From a virus, in the IMG/VR virus record IMGVR_UViG_3300036853_000162, positions 1 to 58,911 of that record: a DNA stretch of 58,911 nt, one strand, 5' to 3'. A program made the translations under genes and the position numbers. Below, piece after piece: positions 15,511 through 23,567 of the stretch (position 1 is its first letter; each line of letters begins with the position of its first letter). The notes beneath the pieces are model-generated. The model ran no database searches. It worked only from the letters and a program-made list of their open reading frames with translations, and was not told where the DNA came from.

Positions 15511-15888
15511 CTATACCGCCTGTAGGTCGCTGGATAAGAGCGTGCTCCCATCCTCGCGAACGAAGAGATACACCGCCTGCTCGCCCTGCTTCCACCCGAT
15601 GCAGTGGACGGTTGGGCGTAGTTCGCGGTTGCCATCAAGCGGATTGAGCGACACGCTTCGGCGGCGGAAGAAGACAGGATGAGCTCCTGGCGGGACAGCC
15701 ACCGTATGAACGGAGACCGTCTCCATGTAGAGCAGCGTCAGGGCTGTGCATCGCTCCAGATCCACACTGCCAAAGCCTCCAACGGCGTGCGTCTCGTCCA
15801 GGTGATCGCCATCCGAGTAGGTTGCACGCCATGAGTAGATATCTTGTATGTCAATGGTGACTTCCATTGTTGCTTGTGTGTTGTCCAT
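15511..15888 (-). CDS. Hypothetical tail-region protein
   Basis: 125 residues. The ATG overlaps the stop of the homing endonuclease as TAATG, with AAGGAG upstream that also codes for the endonuclease C-terminus. It is beta-rich; no family recognised. Confidence 0.5.
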   Translation of the reverse strand: MDNTQATMEVTIDIQDIYSWRATYSDGDHLDETHAVGGFGSVDLERCTALTLLYMETVSVHTVAVPPGAHPVFFRRRSVSLNPLDGNRELRPTVHCIGWKQGEQAVYLFVREDGSTLLSSDLQAV

Positions 15889-16940
15889 TAAGTCTCCTTA
15901 TTCATAGCCGCGTAATGCACTTCCGCAAAGATCCGCGCGGCTTCTAATCCCTCTTCGGTGTAGGGGAAGTACTTGGTTATCCTACATGCTTTGCATTGGC
16001 ATGTGAACTTGTACGTAGTGCTTTCTATGCGATTGTTGCGCTTCTTTTTGTAAATTGTTATTCCCCTAAAGCCTGTTGAGGAAATGCCGAGGGCTGACAG
16101 GTGGCTGTGATTATTCCTCAAGCACAGGTTTTCGCGCCGGTTATCAAGAGTGTTGAGATTGAGATGGTCAATCCACTCGCCCTCTTTTGCTCTGGTGAGA
16201 TACCGATTAAGGAACATGATCTCCCCATGAAACGATCCTTGTGCGCGGTAGTTTCCTGTTCTCCGATCATATGCCGCCCGCCACCTCACTTTCAGCGCGT
16301 TCTCTAAGTCAAGAGTATCGATTATCGCTTCTTGCCCGAGGGTCAGGGTGATGTAGCTGACGCCCCCATCAGTTCGGTATGCATTCGGCTTCACAGCACG
16401 GGGAAGCATCTTCTGATTGGCGCGTGCTCGTTTCAGCTTCTCCCGTGCTTCGGGAGTGTGTTTTTTGCCTTTAAATGTACTGGGTTTGCCGCGATGGGAA
16501 GCACTCTGTCTCTCAAGAGTTTCAGTCGATCTCTCCCGGCCAGTATTGGCTTTGCTGATCCTGGCAATCGCTTCTGATGTATGCCGGTATCCTAGTGCCG
16601 ATCCTGCCTTTATGAGGATGTTAAAGCCACGCTTGCCGAATGGCTTGAGTTTATCAAGCCAGCATTGCTCTCTGGCTGTTAGCATCTCTGGAAGAAGCAC
16701 CAATTCCAGTACCTCGAACGTGAATGCTTCCTGTCCATATTTATTGAAAGCCCGTTGCAAGTAGGAATTTACATGTCGGTTTTTGCGGAGATCCCGAAGG
16801 TGATCCGCTCTCCGTCGCTGTAGATCCAAAGCGCTACCAATATAAATCTTTTCGTTAGCGGCGCAGGCGATCTTGTAGATTCCAGGAGCTTTAGGCAACG
16901 AAACATTGTCGTTGTGCTCACGGGGTGGTAAGGTATCCAA
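15888..16940 (-). CDS. Homing endonuclease: GIY-YIG + NUMOD3 + HNH + AP2 fusion
   Basis: 350 residues from TTG at 16940 (AGGAGG 6 bases upstream). Residues 20-80 are a GIY-YIG nuclease (GIYKI, IYIG, DLQRRRADH). Residues 121-172 are NUMOD3-type DNA-binding repeats (SEAIARISKANTG, TPEAREKLKRA). Residues about 190-272 follow the HNH_3 pattern, ending WIDHLNLNTLDNRRENL. Residues 290-346 look like an AP2 DNA-binding domain (GFRGITIYKKKR, EEGLEAARIFAE). The usual MHR histidine of HNH is LNR here, so that active site may be dead. The gene is AT-richer than its neighbours and has its own TATAAT upstream, as for a selfish gene inserted between tail genes. Confidence 0.8.
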   Translation of the reverse strand: MDTLPPREHNDNVSLPKAPGIYKIACAANEKIYIGSALDLQRRRADHLRDLRKNRHVNSYLQRAFNKYGQEAFTFEVLELVLLPEMLTAREQCWLDKLKPFGKRGFNILIKAGSALGYRHTSEAIARISKANTGRERSTETLERQSASHRGKPSTFKGKKHTPEAREKLKRARANQKMLPRAVKPNAYRTDGGVSYITLTLGQEAIIDTLDLENALKVRWRAAYDRRTGNYRAQGSFHGEIMFLNRYLTRAKEGEWIDHLNLNTLDNRRENLCLRNNHSHLSALGISSTGFRGITIYKKKRNNRIESTTYKFTCQCKACRITKYFPYTEEGLEAARIFAEVHYAAMNKET

Positions 16941-17018
16941 GACGAACCTCCTAATTGGGTTTGTCCACGCCTGGGGATGTTTGCGGCATCGCTCAGGCTT
17001 TGCATTGTTTAGGGCTTT

Positions 17019-17024
17019 ATTATA
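17019..17024 (-). promoter_or_regulatory. Candidate -10 box for the homing endonuclease
   Basis: TATAAT on the minus strand, in a local AT-rich segment about 80 bases before the TTG start. No good -35 hexamer is obvious, so it may be an extended or weak promoter. Confidence 0.4.
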
Positions 17025-17067
17025 CCATAAATTGGCGTAGAACACCATACTGACCACCCTTCAGGGC

Positions 17068-17592
17068 TCACGCTTCGTCGTATGCCATAATAATCGAAGG
17101 AAGCGCAATTGAAGTTCCTGGACCACCAACATAACTGTTGTCCACCGAAAGCACCACGACCACGAGATCGCCGTTCGCGCCTGTGCTGCTCGTTACGTGG
17201 CTCGTGTTGTCCCACTGCTGAGCGCTTGTGGTCATGGCAGTATATCCCGCTGGGGTCGCACCATTCGACCCGCTAGACGCTGGACGGTTGCCGGAAGCGG
17301 CCTGCGCATAGCTCGCCTGCGCCACGTCTTTGAAGAAGAGGCCAAGGCCGGTTGAGGGCGAGCTGCCCATTTTGATGGTGCGGTTTGTCATGGCCGTCGT
17401 CCCGGTCGCGGTGACGTTCAGGACAAGGTTTTTGATCCACGAGAAGACGGTTCCTGTTGCGGTAGGAACGGCGATAGGGGTCGTGGTATCAGAACCCGAA
17501 TCCGCCAAATTGAAAACGATCCCACCTTCCGCATTTGCATAAGAAACCGATGCTCCGGTTCCTAGCTGGGCTTGTACCGTGGCCGCAGACAT
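17068..17592 (-). CDS. Virion structural protein, Ser/Thr/Gly-rich
   Basis: 174 residues. Ala/Ser/Thr/Gly-rich beta composition (SVSYANAEGGIVFNLADSG, NLVLNVTATGTTAMTNR) typical of phage tail-fibre or baseplate parts. It lies directly after the repeat fibre and resembles the product at 21535 in composition. Confidence 0.5.
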   Translation of the reverse strand: MSAATVQAQLGTGASVSYANAEGGIVFNLADSGSDTTTPIAVPTATGTVFSWIKNLVLNVTATGTTAMTNRTIKMGSSPSTGLGLFFKDVAQASYAQAASGNRPASSGSNGATPAGYTAMTTSAQQWDNTSHVTSSTGANGDLVVVVLSVDNSYVGGPGTSIALPSIIMAYDEA

Positions 17593-17612
17593 GTTGTTAC
17601 TCCTTTATTGAT

Positions 17613-19661
17613 CTACTCGAAAAACGTGATATCTCCATTGCGAGCAGTGAGCGTGATCTCACCGCTGCGCATGACAAAGGTGATCCTCCCGCTACGTGCG
17701 GAAAGTGTGATATGGTCGCCTTGCAGAGCAGGTGCCGAGATGGCCGCCGTACAGGGGACGATACGGATGGCTTGCAGGGCCACGACTGCCGTGACCGTGC
17801 GTCTGCTGGTCGTGAGAAGAGCCACTGATGCCGGGACAGTCCGATGGGCCGACTGCAACAGCGCTACGCTGGCCCCGATTGAGCGAACCTCCGTGACCCG
17901 GATAGCGGCGGATTCCGTGACTGTGCGGGTGGATGTAACCAGGAGGCAGGCTGACGTGGCTACGGTCCGGCTCGTGGTCGTTCGCAGCGCAGCGGATTGG
18001 GTCACGGTGCGGGATGCGACTACACGCAGGGCAGCGGTCGCGAGGACCGTGTGTGCAGGCGTTATTTTGATGGCCGCTGTTGCGGTGATGGTTCGCGCGC
18101 TGCTCTCCAGGAGAGCAGCCGACGCCGTGACGGTCCTGGCTTGCGCCACCAGGAGAGCGGCGCTGGTCGAGACGGTGCGGATAGTGGCATTGCTGCTCAA
18201 GGCCACGGTCGCGGGGACGGTTCTCGATTTCGTGACCAGCAATGCTGCTGACGCCGTGACGGTTCTGGTTGCCGTGACCCTCAGCACTGCTGTTGCTCCC
18301 ACCGTACGCGCCTGTGTGGTTAGGAGGGCTACGGTATCGTTCACGGTGAGCTTCGATGTCACGAGCAGCGCCGTTGCCGTCGTGATCGTCCTCGTTGACG
18401 ATGTGGACAGTGCGGCTGATGGGCTCACCGTACGGGGAGTTTGCGTCACCAGCAAGGCGGCGGTAGAGATCACTGTTCGCGCCGATGTGACCCGCAACGC
18501 CGCCGTTGCTGAGGCCGTTCGCGAGGCCGTAACCTTGAGTGCAGTGGTATCGCTGACCGCCCTGGAACTGGTGACGCGCAAAGCCGTAGTAGCCGTGACC
18601 GATCGCGCGGGGGTCGTCAGGAGAGCGGCACTGGCTCCGACCGTGCGGCTCCCGATGATCTTGATGGCAGCGGTATCCGTCACGGTCCTGCTCTTTGTTT
18701 GCAGGAGAGCAGCGGTTGCGCTGACCGTACGCGCCGCAGTTACTCGCAATGCCGTCGTGTCGGCGACAGTCCTTGTGCTGGTGGTCTTGAGTGCTGCTGT
18801 CGCGCTTACCGTACGTGATTTCGTGACCTTGATGGCAGCGGTATCCGTCACCGTACGTGATTTGGTCACGAGGAGAGCTACTGTCGCGCTGGCCGTCCGG
18901 GATGATGTGACCTTGAGAGCGGATGTGGTTGTAACCGTGCGTGAAGCGGTCACACGAAGCGCCGCTGTTGCGGTGACGGTGCGTGTTTTTGTGGTGAGCA
19001 GAGCTGCCGTGGCTGTCACTGTCCGAGTGCTGGTCGTCACACTCGGCGCATAGCCGGGAGTCACCACCTGCGCATTGGGATCGCCTGTAAGCCCGCTCGT
19101 GTCGGTGCTGAAACGGTTGATGCGGACGGCATTCGCGCCGCCCGTGACACTCGTGATATTGAGCCATACATCAATGTACAGCTTATCGCCACTGGCGAAG
19201 CTGGTTGCAGAGCCAGATGTGGCTGGCAAGTTGAATGTCGTGGCCGTCGAAGTGATCGTCTGCGCGGTCGCCGTCGCCGTCATGATGGTCGTGTAGACGC
19301 CCCCGCTGGTCCGCTTTGATGCCCGGCAGATGATGTCACAGACAATGGTCCCGGCAGGGCTCCCGCCGAGCATACTCGTGAAGCGCACGCTCGGCGTCCA
19401 GTTCCCCGCAGCGATCGTTTGTGCCTCAAGCGTCGTCACGTCCCAGAGGAAACCATTGCCTGATTGCGCGCCAATAGAACCGCCAGCAGCCCATCCGGTA
19501 TGATTGGTATTGTAGACTTCGCCAAACCCGGTTGAGGTGCTAAAAGTGGTGGCGTAGAACGGATAGCCCGAGTTCGCTGATCCCACAATGGAATACAGCT
19601 TCTTTGCGGTGCCAAGCGTGGTGCTTGCCGCGTCTGCGAGTAATACCGTCAACGCTGTCAT
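17613..19661 (-). CDS. Long repeat fibre / tail appendage protein
   Basis: 682 residues. Residues 1-210 are a folded beta domain. Residues about 211-632 are some 30 tandem copies of a 14-residue unit with consensus SRTVTATAALLVTS. The C-terminus has four about 9-residue units (ITLSARSGR, ITFVMRSGE, ITLTARNGD, ITFFE). Alternating small and beta-branched residues suggest a beta-solenoid or extended fibre. Position between endolysin and the BppU-like gene suggests a tail fibre. It has no obvious receptor-binding lectin or depolymerase motif. Confidence 0.7.
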   Translation of the reverse strand: MTALTVLLADAASTTLGTAKKLYSIVGSANSGYPFYATTFSTSTGFGEVYNTNHTGWAAGGSIGAQSGNGFLWDVTTLEAQTIAAGNWTPSVRFTSMLGGSPAGTIVCDIICRASKRTSGGVYTTIMTATATAQTITSTATTFNLPATSGSATSFASGDKLYIDVWLNITSVTGGANAVRINRFSTDTSGLTGDPNAQVVTPGYAPSVTTSTRTVTATAALLTTKTRTVTATAALRVTASRTVTTTSALKVTSSRTASATVALLVTKSRTVTDTAAIKVTKSRTVSATAALKTTSTRTVADTTALRVTAARTVSATAALLQTKSRTVTDTAAIKIIGSRTVGASAALLTTPARSVTATTALRVTSSRAVSDTTALKVTASRTASATAALRVTSARTVISTAALLVTQTPRTVSPSAALSTSSTRTITTATALLVTSKLTVNDTVALLTTQARTVGATAVLRVTATRTVTASAALLVTKSRTVPATVALSSNATIRTVSTSAALLVAQARTVTASAALLESSARTITATAAIKITPAHTVLATAALRVVASRTVTQSAALRTTTSRTVATSACLLVTSTRTVTESAAIRVTEVRSIGASVALLQSAHRTVPASVALLTTSRRTVTAVVALQAIRIVPCTAAISAPALQGDHITLSARSGRITFVMRSGEITLTARNGDITFFE
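17744..19031 (-). repeat. About 30 tandem 42-bp coding repeats
   Basis: Region encoding the 14-residue units of the fibre. Copies are diverged at DNA level, with synonymous as well as conservative changes, so they are old rather than a recent expansion. Two copies deviate in length by 1-2 residues. Confidence 0.75.
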
Positions 19662-19669
19662 TCAATCAC

Positions 19670-20707
19670 CTAAAGTTTCTTCACCGCCGCGACCGCCTGC
19701 GCTGTTGCGAGAGCCACCGCTTTGGCCACCGCATCAGGGATGGCATCGATGGCGGCGAGCAGCGCTGTGGTGTCCACGGGGCCGGGAGTTGGTAATGCTG
19801 CTAATTTTGCCTTCAAATCGGCGATCTCCGCGCGTGCCTTGGCGAGCTCCTGACCGACCCAGGCATCAAAGACGCCGCGATCCTTCGTGTATTCGAGGAG
19901 CGCCCATCGGAAAAGCTGGAACGAGCCGCCGCCCAAGCCAGGATTGGCGTCCTCCAATGGCGTACGCATCGCTTCTTTTGCGAGCGGCCAATTGCCTGCT
20001 GGCCATCCGCCGGGGAAGTTGAGTACGTGATCACGAAAGCCGTGTACGACAGGGACACCATTGGGTGCGGTAAGGGTTGAGTTGGCGTCATGCCAGCCAG
20101 ATGGGATAATCATAGAGCCTACTCCTGGGAGCCATTGGCCGAAGTCGACCTTTAGCGAGCGATTATAATCGACATCAGCGCCCGCCAGCGTGACGCCGTT
20201 TTGGTATTGCTGGATGTGGGCACGAGGCTCCCATGCACCGCCGGACCACGCATAGGTCTGCCACCCCCACGAGATCGCGCCAGCGTCAAACAAGCCCTTG
20301 ATCAGCGCATACGAGCCGTACGCGCCGACGCGATGCGAACCCAGGACCGAAGCGACACCATGGAAGTAGTCGATGATGGCCGGTGTCGCGCCCGTGTCGA
20401 AATCTACACTGAAGTAGATCGGGCGATCCGCCGGTCCTCCGGCTGCGGCATGTTGCGCGGTGGCTATCTTCGCGTCCTGAATGCCGGATGCTGCGCCCTC
20501 GTTCGCCCGGTCTGCGTACCACTCGTAATTCGAGACAATGGCGAGACCTGCCTTGCCGAGCGCCATTGCCTCCAATGGCTGAAGCAACTTCACCTGGGTC
20601 AGATCGTTGACGAAGCTCAGGTAGCGGCATACGAATGAGACCGGCGGATTGTGCGCCAGCATGGCGGCGATAGGTGGCCCGGTGACGTAGTCGAGACCAA
20701 AGGTCAT
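19670..20707 (-). CDS. Endolysin, DUF1906/GH25-like glycoside hydrolase
   Basis: 345 residues. It begins FGLDYVTGPPIAAM and continues VSFVCRYLSF, LAIVSNYEW, PIYFSVDFDTGAT, GAYGSYALI, QTYAWSG, QQYQNGVTLAGADVDYNRSL, the DUF1906 (GH25-like TIM-barrel) pattern with the acidic D-x-D catalytic motif. The C-terminal 130 residues are a separate part ending in a coiled coil and Ala-rich helix, probably cell-wall binding or multimerising. It cuts peptidoglycan glycan strands at lysis. The holin-like gene is directly upstream. Confidence 0.85.
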   Translation of the reverse strand: MTFGLDYVTGPPIAAMLAHNPPVSFVCRYLSFVNDLTQVKLLQPLEAMALGKAGLAIVSNYEWYADRANEGAASGIQDAKIATAQHAAAGGPADRPIYFSVDFDTGATPAIIDYFHGVASVLGSHRVGAYGSYALIKGLFDAGAISWGWQTYAWSGGAWEPRAHIQQYQNGVTLAGADVDYNRSLKVDFGQWLPGVGSMIIPSGWHDANSTLTAPNGVPVVHGFRDHVLNFPGGWPAGNWPLAKEAMRTPLEDANPGLGGGSFQLFRWALLEYTKDRGVFDAWVGQELAKARAEIADLKAKLAALPTPGPVDTTALLAAIDAIPDAVAKAVALATAQAVAAVKKL

Positions 20708-20716
20708 ATAATCCTC

Positions 20717-20896
20717 CTATCCGTGAATGAGCATCTGTGCAAGAAACACGATATCCAGCACCACGGCAATGATGGTCAGAATGATCATGATCACCCGGAA
20801 CACGCTGCTCCTCGTGCCGGTGTACGTGCCCGTGGCTGGCCAGAGGATGATGATCATAAGGTTGAGTATAGCCAGAAAGTTAAAGTTGAGTAGCAT
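20717..20896 (-). CDS. 59-residue membrane protein, probable holin
   Basis: ATG at 20896 with AAGGAGG upstream, stop at 20717. Segment 1 (FLAILNLMIIILW) and segment 2 (VIMIILTIIAVVLDIVFLAQ) flank a short polar turn with TGTYTGTRSS. Size, two-helix topology and position directly before the endolysin fit a small class II holin. Confidence 0.65.
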   Translation of the reverse strand: MLLNFNFLAILNLMIIILWPATGTYTGTRSSVFRVIMIILTIIAVVLDIVFLAQMLIHG

Positions 20897-20905
20897 AATG
20901 CCTCC

Positions 20906-21508
20906 TTATTTGACGAAATGAAAGACCAGAGCAAGCGCCAGACCAGCCGCCGCCACGAAGTAGCCCCACAGATCACGAGTGCCTGTTTTTGTGCCACCTG
21001 CTTCGCTACGTGACTCACGTAGGCTAACCACCTGTGTTGTCAGTGATTCGATATCCTTTTCAAGAGCGGCTTTCTGACTATCCAATCTATTTTCATAGTT
21101 GGTCTGCATAGCGAGGAATCTCTGATTCACCGCCTCGAATAACCCCAGCGTTTCTGGTCTGGGCATTGTCTCTTTGCCCTGTAGTTCCATTTTTCGACTG
21201 AGATCATTGTGTACGACGTTATATGCCCGTTGTGCCTCCTCGGCTTTGCCGATAGCTTCTTTCGATGCGGCAAAAGCAGCCTCCATTGCTGCCTTCTGCG
21301 CGTCAAATGCGGCTCCTACGGCAACCTCGGCAGCCCGAAACTGGATTCCATATTGCCTATCTCGCTCATCAATGACGATGCGCAATTGATCAATGCGCTG
21401 ATTGGTGTTGCTGTCAGAGAGCGTCATCTGCATGGTGACGTACTCCTGCAACTGTGCGGTGCTCGTTTCCTGGTGCGGCGGTGACCGCTGTGGTCTGAAT
21501 ACGCTCAT
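20906..21508 (-). CDS. Coiled-coil, tail-anchored membrane protein in the lysis module
   Basis: 200 residues from ATG 21508. A long coiled coil (residues about 20-165, with Ala/Glu/Gln heptads) is followed by a C-terminal membrane anchor (DLWGYFVAAAGLALALVFHF). Similar proteins sit in lysis cassettes of Gram-positive phages, for example XhlA-like partners of holins. An alternative is a tail-associated protein. Confidence 0.6.
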   Translation of the reverse strand: MSVFRPQRSPPHQETSTAQLQEYVTMQMTLSDSNTNQRIDQLRIVIDERDRQYGIQFRAAEVAVGAAFDAQKAAMEAAFAASKEAIGKAEEAQRAYNVVHNDLSRKMELQGKETMPRPETLGLFEAVNQRFLAMQTNYENRLDSQKAALEKDIESLTTQVVSLRESRSEAGGTKTGTRDLWGYFVAAAGLALALVFHFVK

Positions 21509-21534
21509 ATTGACACCCCTAGAGCCTGCATGTA

Positions 21535-22119
21535 CTAAATCCCCACAAGCTCGAAGAAGCCCGTGTGTCCTGCCGTCCCGCCGCTCGTCCATTGGACCGT
21601 GTCGAACGCGGTCGGGCATTCCCCAAACGAATAGGATTTGAGGTATGACGAGCTGGACACGGTGCCTGCGCTGACTGACAATGCGGTGATAATATTGAGA
21701 GCCTGCGTAATTCCGCCTGCCAGGAGTGAGATCCCATCTCCTGCGTCATTGACGTTGCCGCTACGAATGAGTGCGCCAGCAGTAAACGGGACAGGGATCG
21801 CAATACTTTGGTTCGATCCGCCTGTACGAAAATTCGAACAATAGACCAGTACATGTTTATATGTGCCTTGCATAACCTGATAGAGCTTTGCCGTTCCACT
21901 TGTGCCGCCGTTAATTGAGTGACTCGCCGGGTTGGGTGCAATAGGGCCGTTGACAATAAGACCGAGTGCGGTGATGGTGCCACCCACCGCACTGATATTC
22001 GCGTCTGTAACGATCGGGCTGTCAATCTGATCGAGAAAGCTCTCGATATTGTTCAGGAAGGTACTGCTGATCCCCGGCGAATTATTATTCGTGAAGGGAC
22101 CGACGTTGCTGTAAGTCAC
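21535..22119 (-). CDS. Virion structural protein, Ser/Gly-rich
   Basis: About 194 residues if GTG 22119 is the start; the frame is open to 22209 inside the upstream gene, so the start is uncertain. Beta-rich, with many Ser/Thr/Asn (YSNVGPFTNNNSPGISS). Position after the distal-tail gene suggests a baseplate or tail-tip part. Confidence 0.5.
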   Translation of the reverse strand: MTYSNVGPFTNNNSPGISSTFLNNIESFLDQIDSPIVTDANISAVGGTITALGLIVNGPIAPNPASHSINGGTSGTAKLYQVMQGTYKHVLVYCSNFRTGGSNQSIAIPVPFTAGALIRSGNVNDAGDGISLLAGGITQALNIITALSVSAGTVSSSSYLKSYSFGECPTAFDTVQWTSGGTAGHTGFFELVGI

Positions 22120-22150
22120 AAAAACGATAGCACACCTCTCATTCTCTGTA

Positions 22151-23566
22151 TCATCCAGGAAAAAGCGTGGTTGACGGGTATAGCGTGGTTGACGGATACA
22201 ACGGCACATCCAGCGATATGCCTAAATTGATTGAGTTCGCAACAGTAGCAGGTGCCAGGATATTACCAAAGTAGTCCGTCCAGTTGGTATCGTAAGGTCC
22301 GGTGACGGCATAGATGGTAAACCACAGGCCGAGGCTCCCCTGCTGATCAGTTGCGTCCACCTCCGAAATGAGCATCTGCGTAGATGAGAAGCCATGCGGC
22401 GCGTATGTGACCGGGATAAGCTGGCCTGCCTGGTAACTAGGATCTTGTGTCGCGAACTTGAAAAGCGAGCCAGACATACTGTACTGGGTCAACTGCTGAT
22501 GGACCTTAGCCAGTCCATCAGCCGCTGTCGCAATCGTGTTATCAGTCAGCACCGATTCCACAATCCCACTCGTGCCATCAATAGCCGCCTGCGCGGTGAT
22601 CTGGGCCGCATTGGACGCGCTAAAGATCGCGGGTGTCTGTCCGGTATACACTACTTTTAACAGATCGTTGCTCGGCGCCCCCCGTAGTTTGGTCCCACTG
22701 CTGTCCTGCGTCACGACCGGATCGCCTTGCGCCCAATACCATTGATAGCCAGTTTGGCCCTTCAGTCCTACCGTTTGAGAGACATAGCCAGAGCCGATGT
22801 TAATCGTGATCGTGGGAGCTAGAGCCAGAGGGAAGCCCATCGAGAACGATTGCGTGTTGCCATCCCCTACGTGTATTTCAGTTAATACACTCGTTTGCTG
22901 CACCCCACCGATCGCGTACTGTGTATTGCGGTAGAGCGGATTGGCGCGGGTCACGCTCGGGATAACGCCGGACAGACGCCCATCGTCTATCATGGTGCCG
23001 TCAACCGCCGCGCCCGGAATGGCCGTATAGGGCACAAACCAGATGGCCTTGTTGCAGTCGATCATCCAGTAATACAGCGTGCCACTTGAGGAAGCCGCCG
23101 CCACGATCGCATCCAAGGCAGAGGCCACGGTGGTATACCCAAAGTTGGCAAACGGCACGACAGGGCCAGGGGCAACGGTCCCGATGGTCACGCCTTCAGC
23201 AGCCAGGATGGTGGTCACGATGTCCTGGACCATGTAGCCACAGGTCCGGTTGCGATAGACCGCCGCGATCACCCGCTTATCCGCAAGATAATGCTGATCG
23301 GTCGCGGTCAGCGAGGTTTCAAGCGTCGCGCTAAAGCCGGGCTTACTCTCAACCGGGCTGGTGAGATAGCCCGACCAGATGAGCGTCGCCGCCTGATCGA
23401 AAATCGCACATTGCTGATACTGTTGCCAGTGATTCGTCCCCAACGGATCGACCACACGTGCCCTGAGTTCCCCGCGCCTGCCGATGGTGCTCTTCGCACT
23501 CATAGAAGTCGATTCCACCGTGACGGGATTCCCGCCGATTGTCATGGAATAGGAAGTAAATGTCAT
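22151..23566 (-). CDS. Distal tail / minor tail protein
   Basis: 471 residues from ATG 23566 (GGGAGG upstream), located right after the tape measure as expected for a tail hub or tail-tip protein. It has a siphophage hub-like arrangement (GRRGELRARVVDP, LETSLTATDQHYLADKRV, then a long beta domain). The extreme C-terminus has a YPSTTL repeat (LYPSTTLYPSTTLFPG), a short aromatic/Ser/Thr motif like those at the ends of baseplate proteins of Gram-positive phages. Confidence 0.75.
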   Translation of the reverse strand: MTFTSYSMTIGGNPVTVESTSMSAKSTIGRRGELRARVVDPLGTNHWQQYQQCAIFDQAATLIWSGYLTSPVESKPGFSATLETSLTATDQHYLADKRVIAAVYRNRTCGYMVQDIVTTILAAEGVTIGTVAPGPVVPFANFGYTTVASALDAIVAAASSSGTLYYWMIDCNKAIWFVPYTAIPGAAVDGTMIDDGRLSGVIPSVTRANPLYRNTQYAIGGVQQTSVLTEIHVGDGNTQSFSMGFPLALAPTITINIGSGYVSQTVGLKGQTGYQWYWAQGDPVVTQDSSGTKLRGAPSNDLLKVVYTGQTPAIFSASNAAQITAQAAIDGTSGIVESVLTDNTIATAADGLAKVHQQLTQYSMSGSLFKFATQDPSYQAGQLIPVTYAPHGFSSTQMLISEVDATDQQGSLGLWFTIYAVTGPYDTNWTDYFGNILAPATVANSINLGISLDVPLYPSTTLYPSTTLFPG

Positions 23567-23567
23567 A

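Noticed and set aside
15185-15638. Longer start for the BppU-like and holin-like genes
   Set aside because: Upstream extensions are shadow frames of neighbouring genes; good ribosome sites exist at 15499 and 15170.
17572-19053. Long + strand reading frame opposite the repeat fibre
   Set aside because: It is the antisense of the Thr/Ala/Val repeats; their codon use leaves the other strand open. No ribosome site and no natural protein composition.
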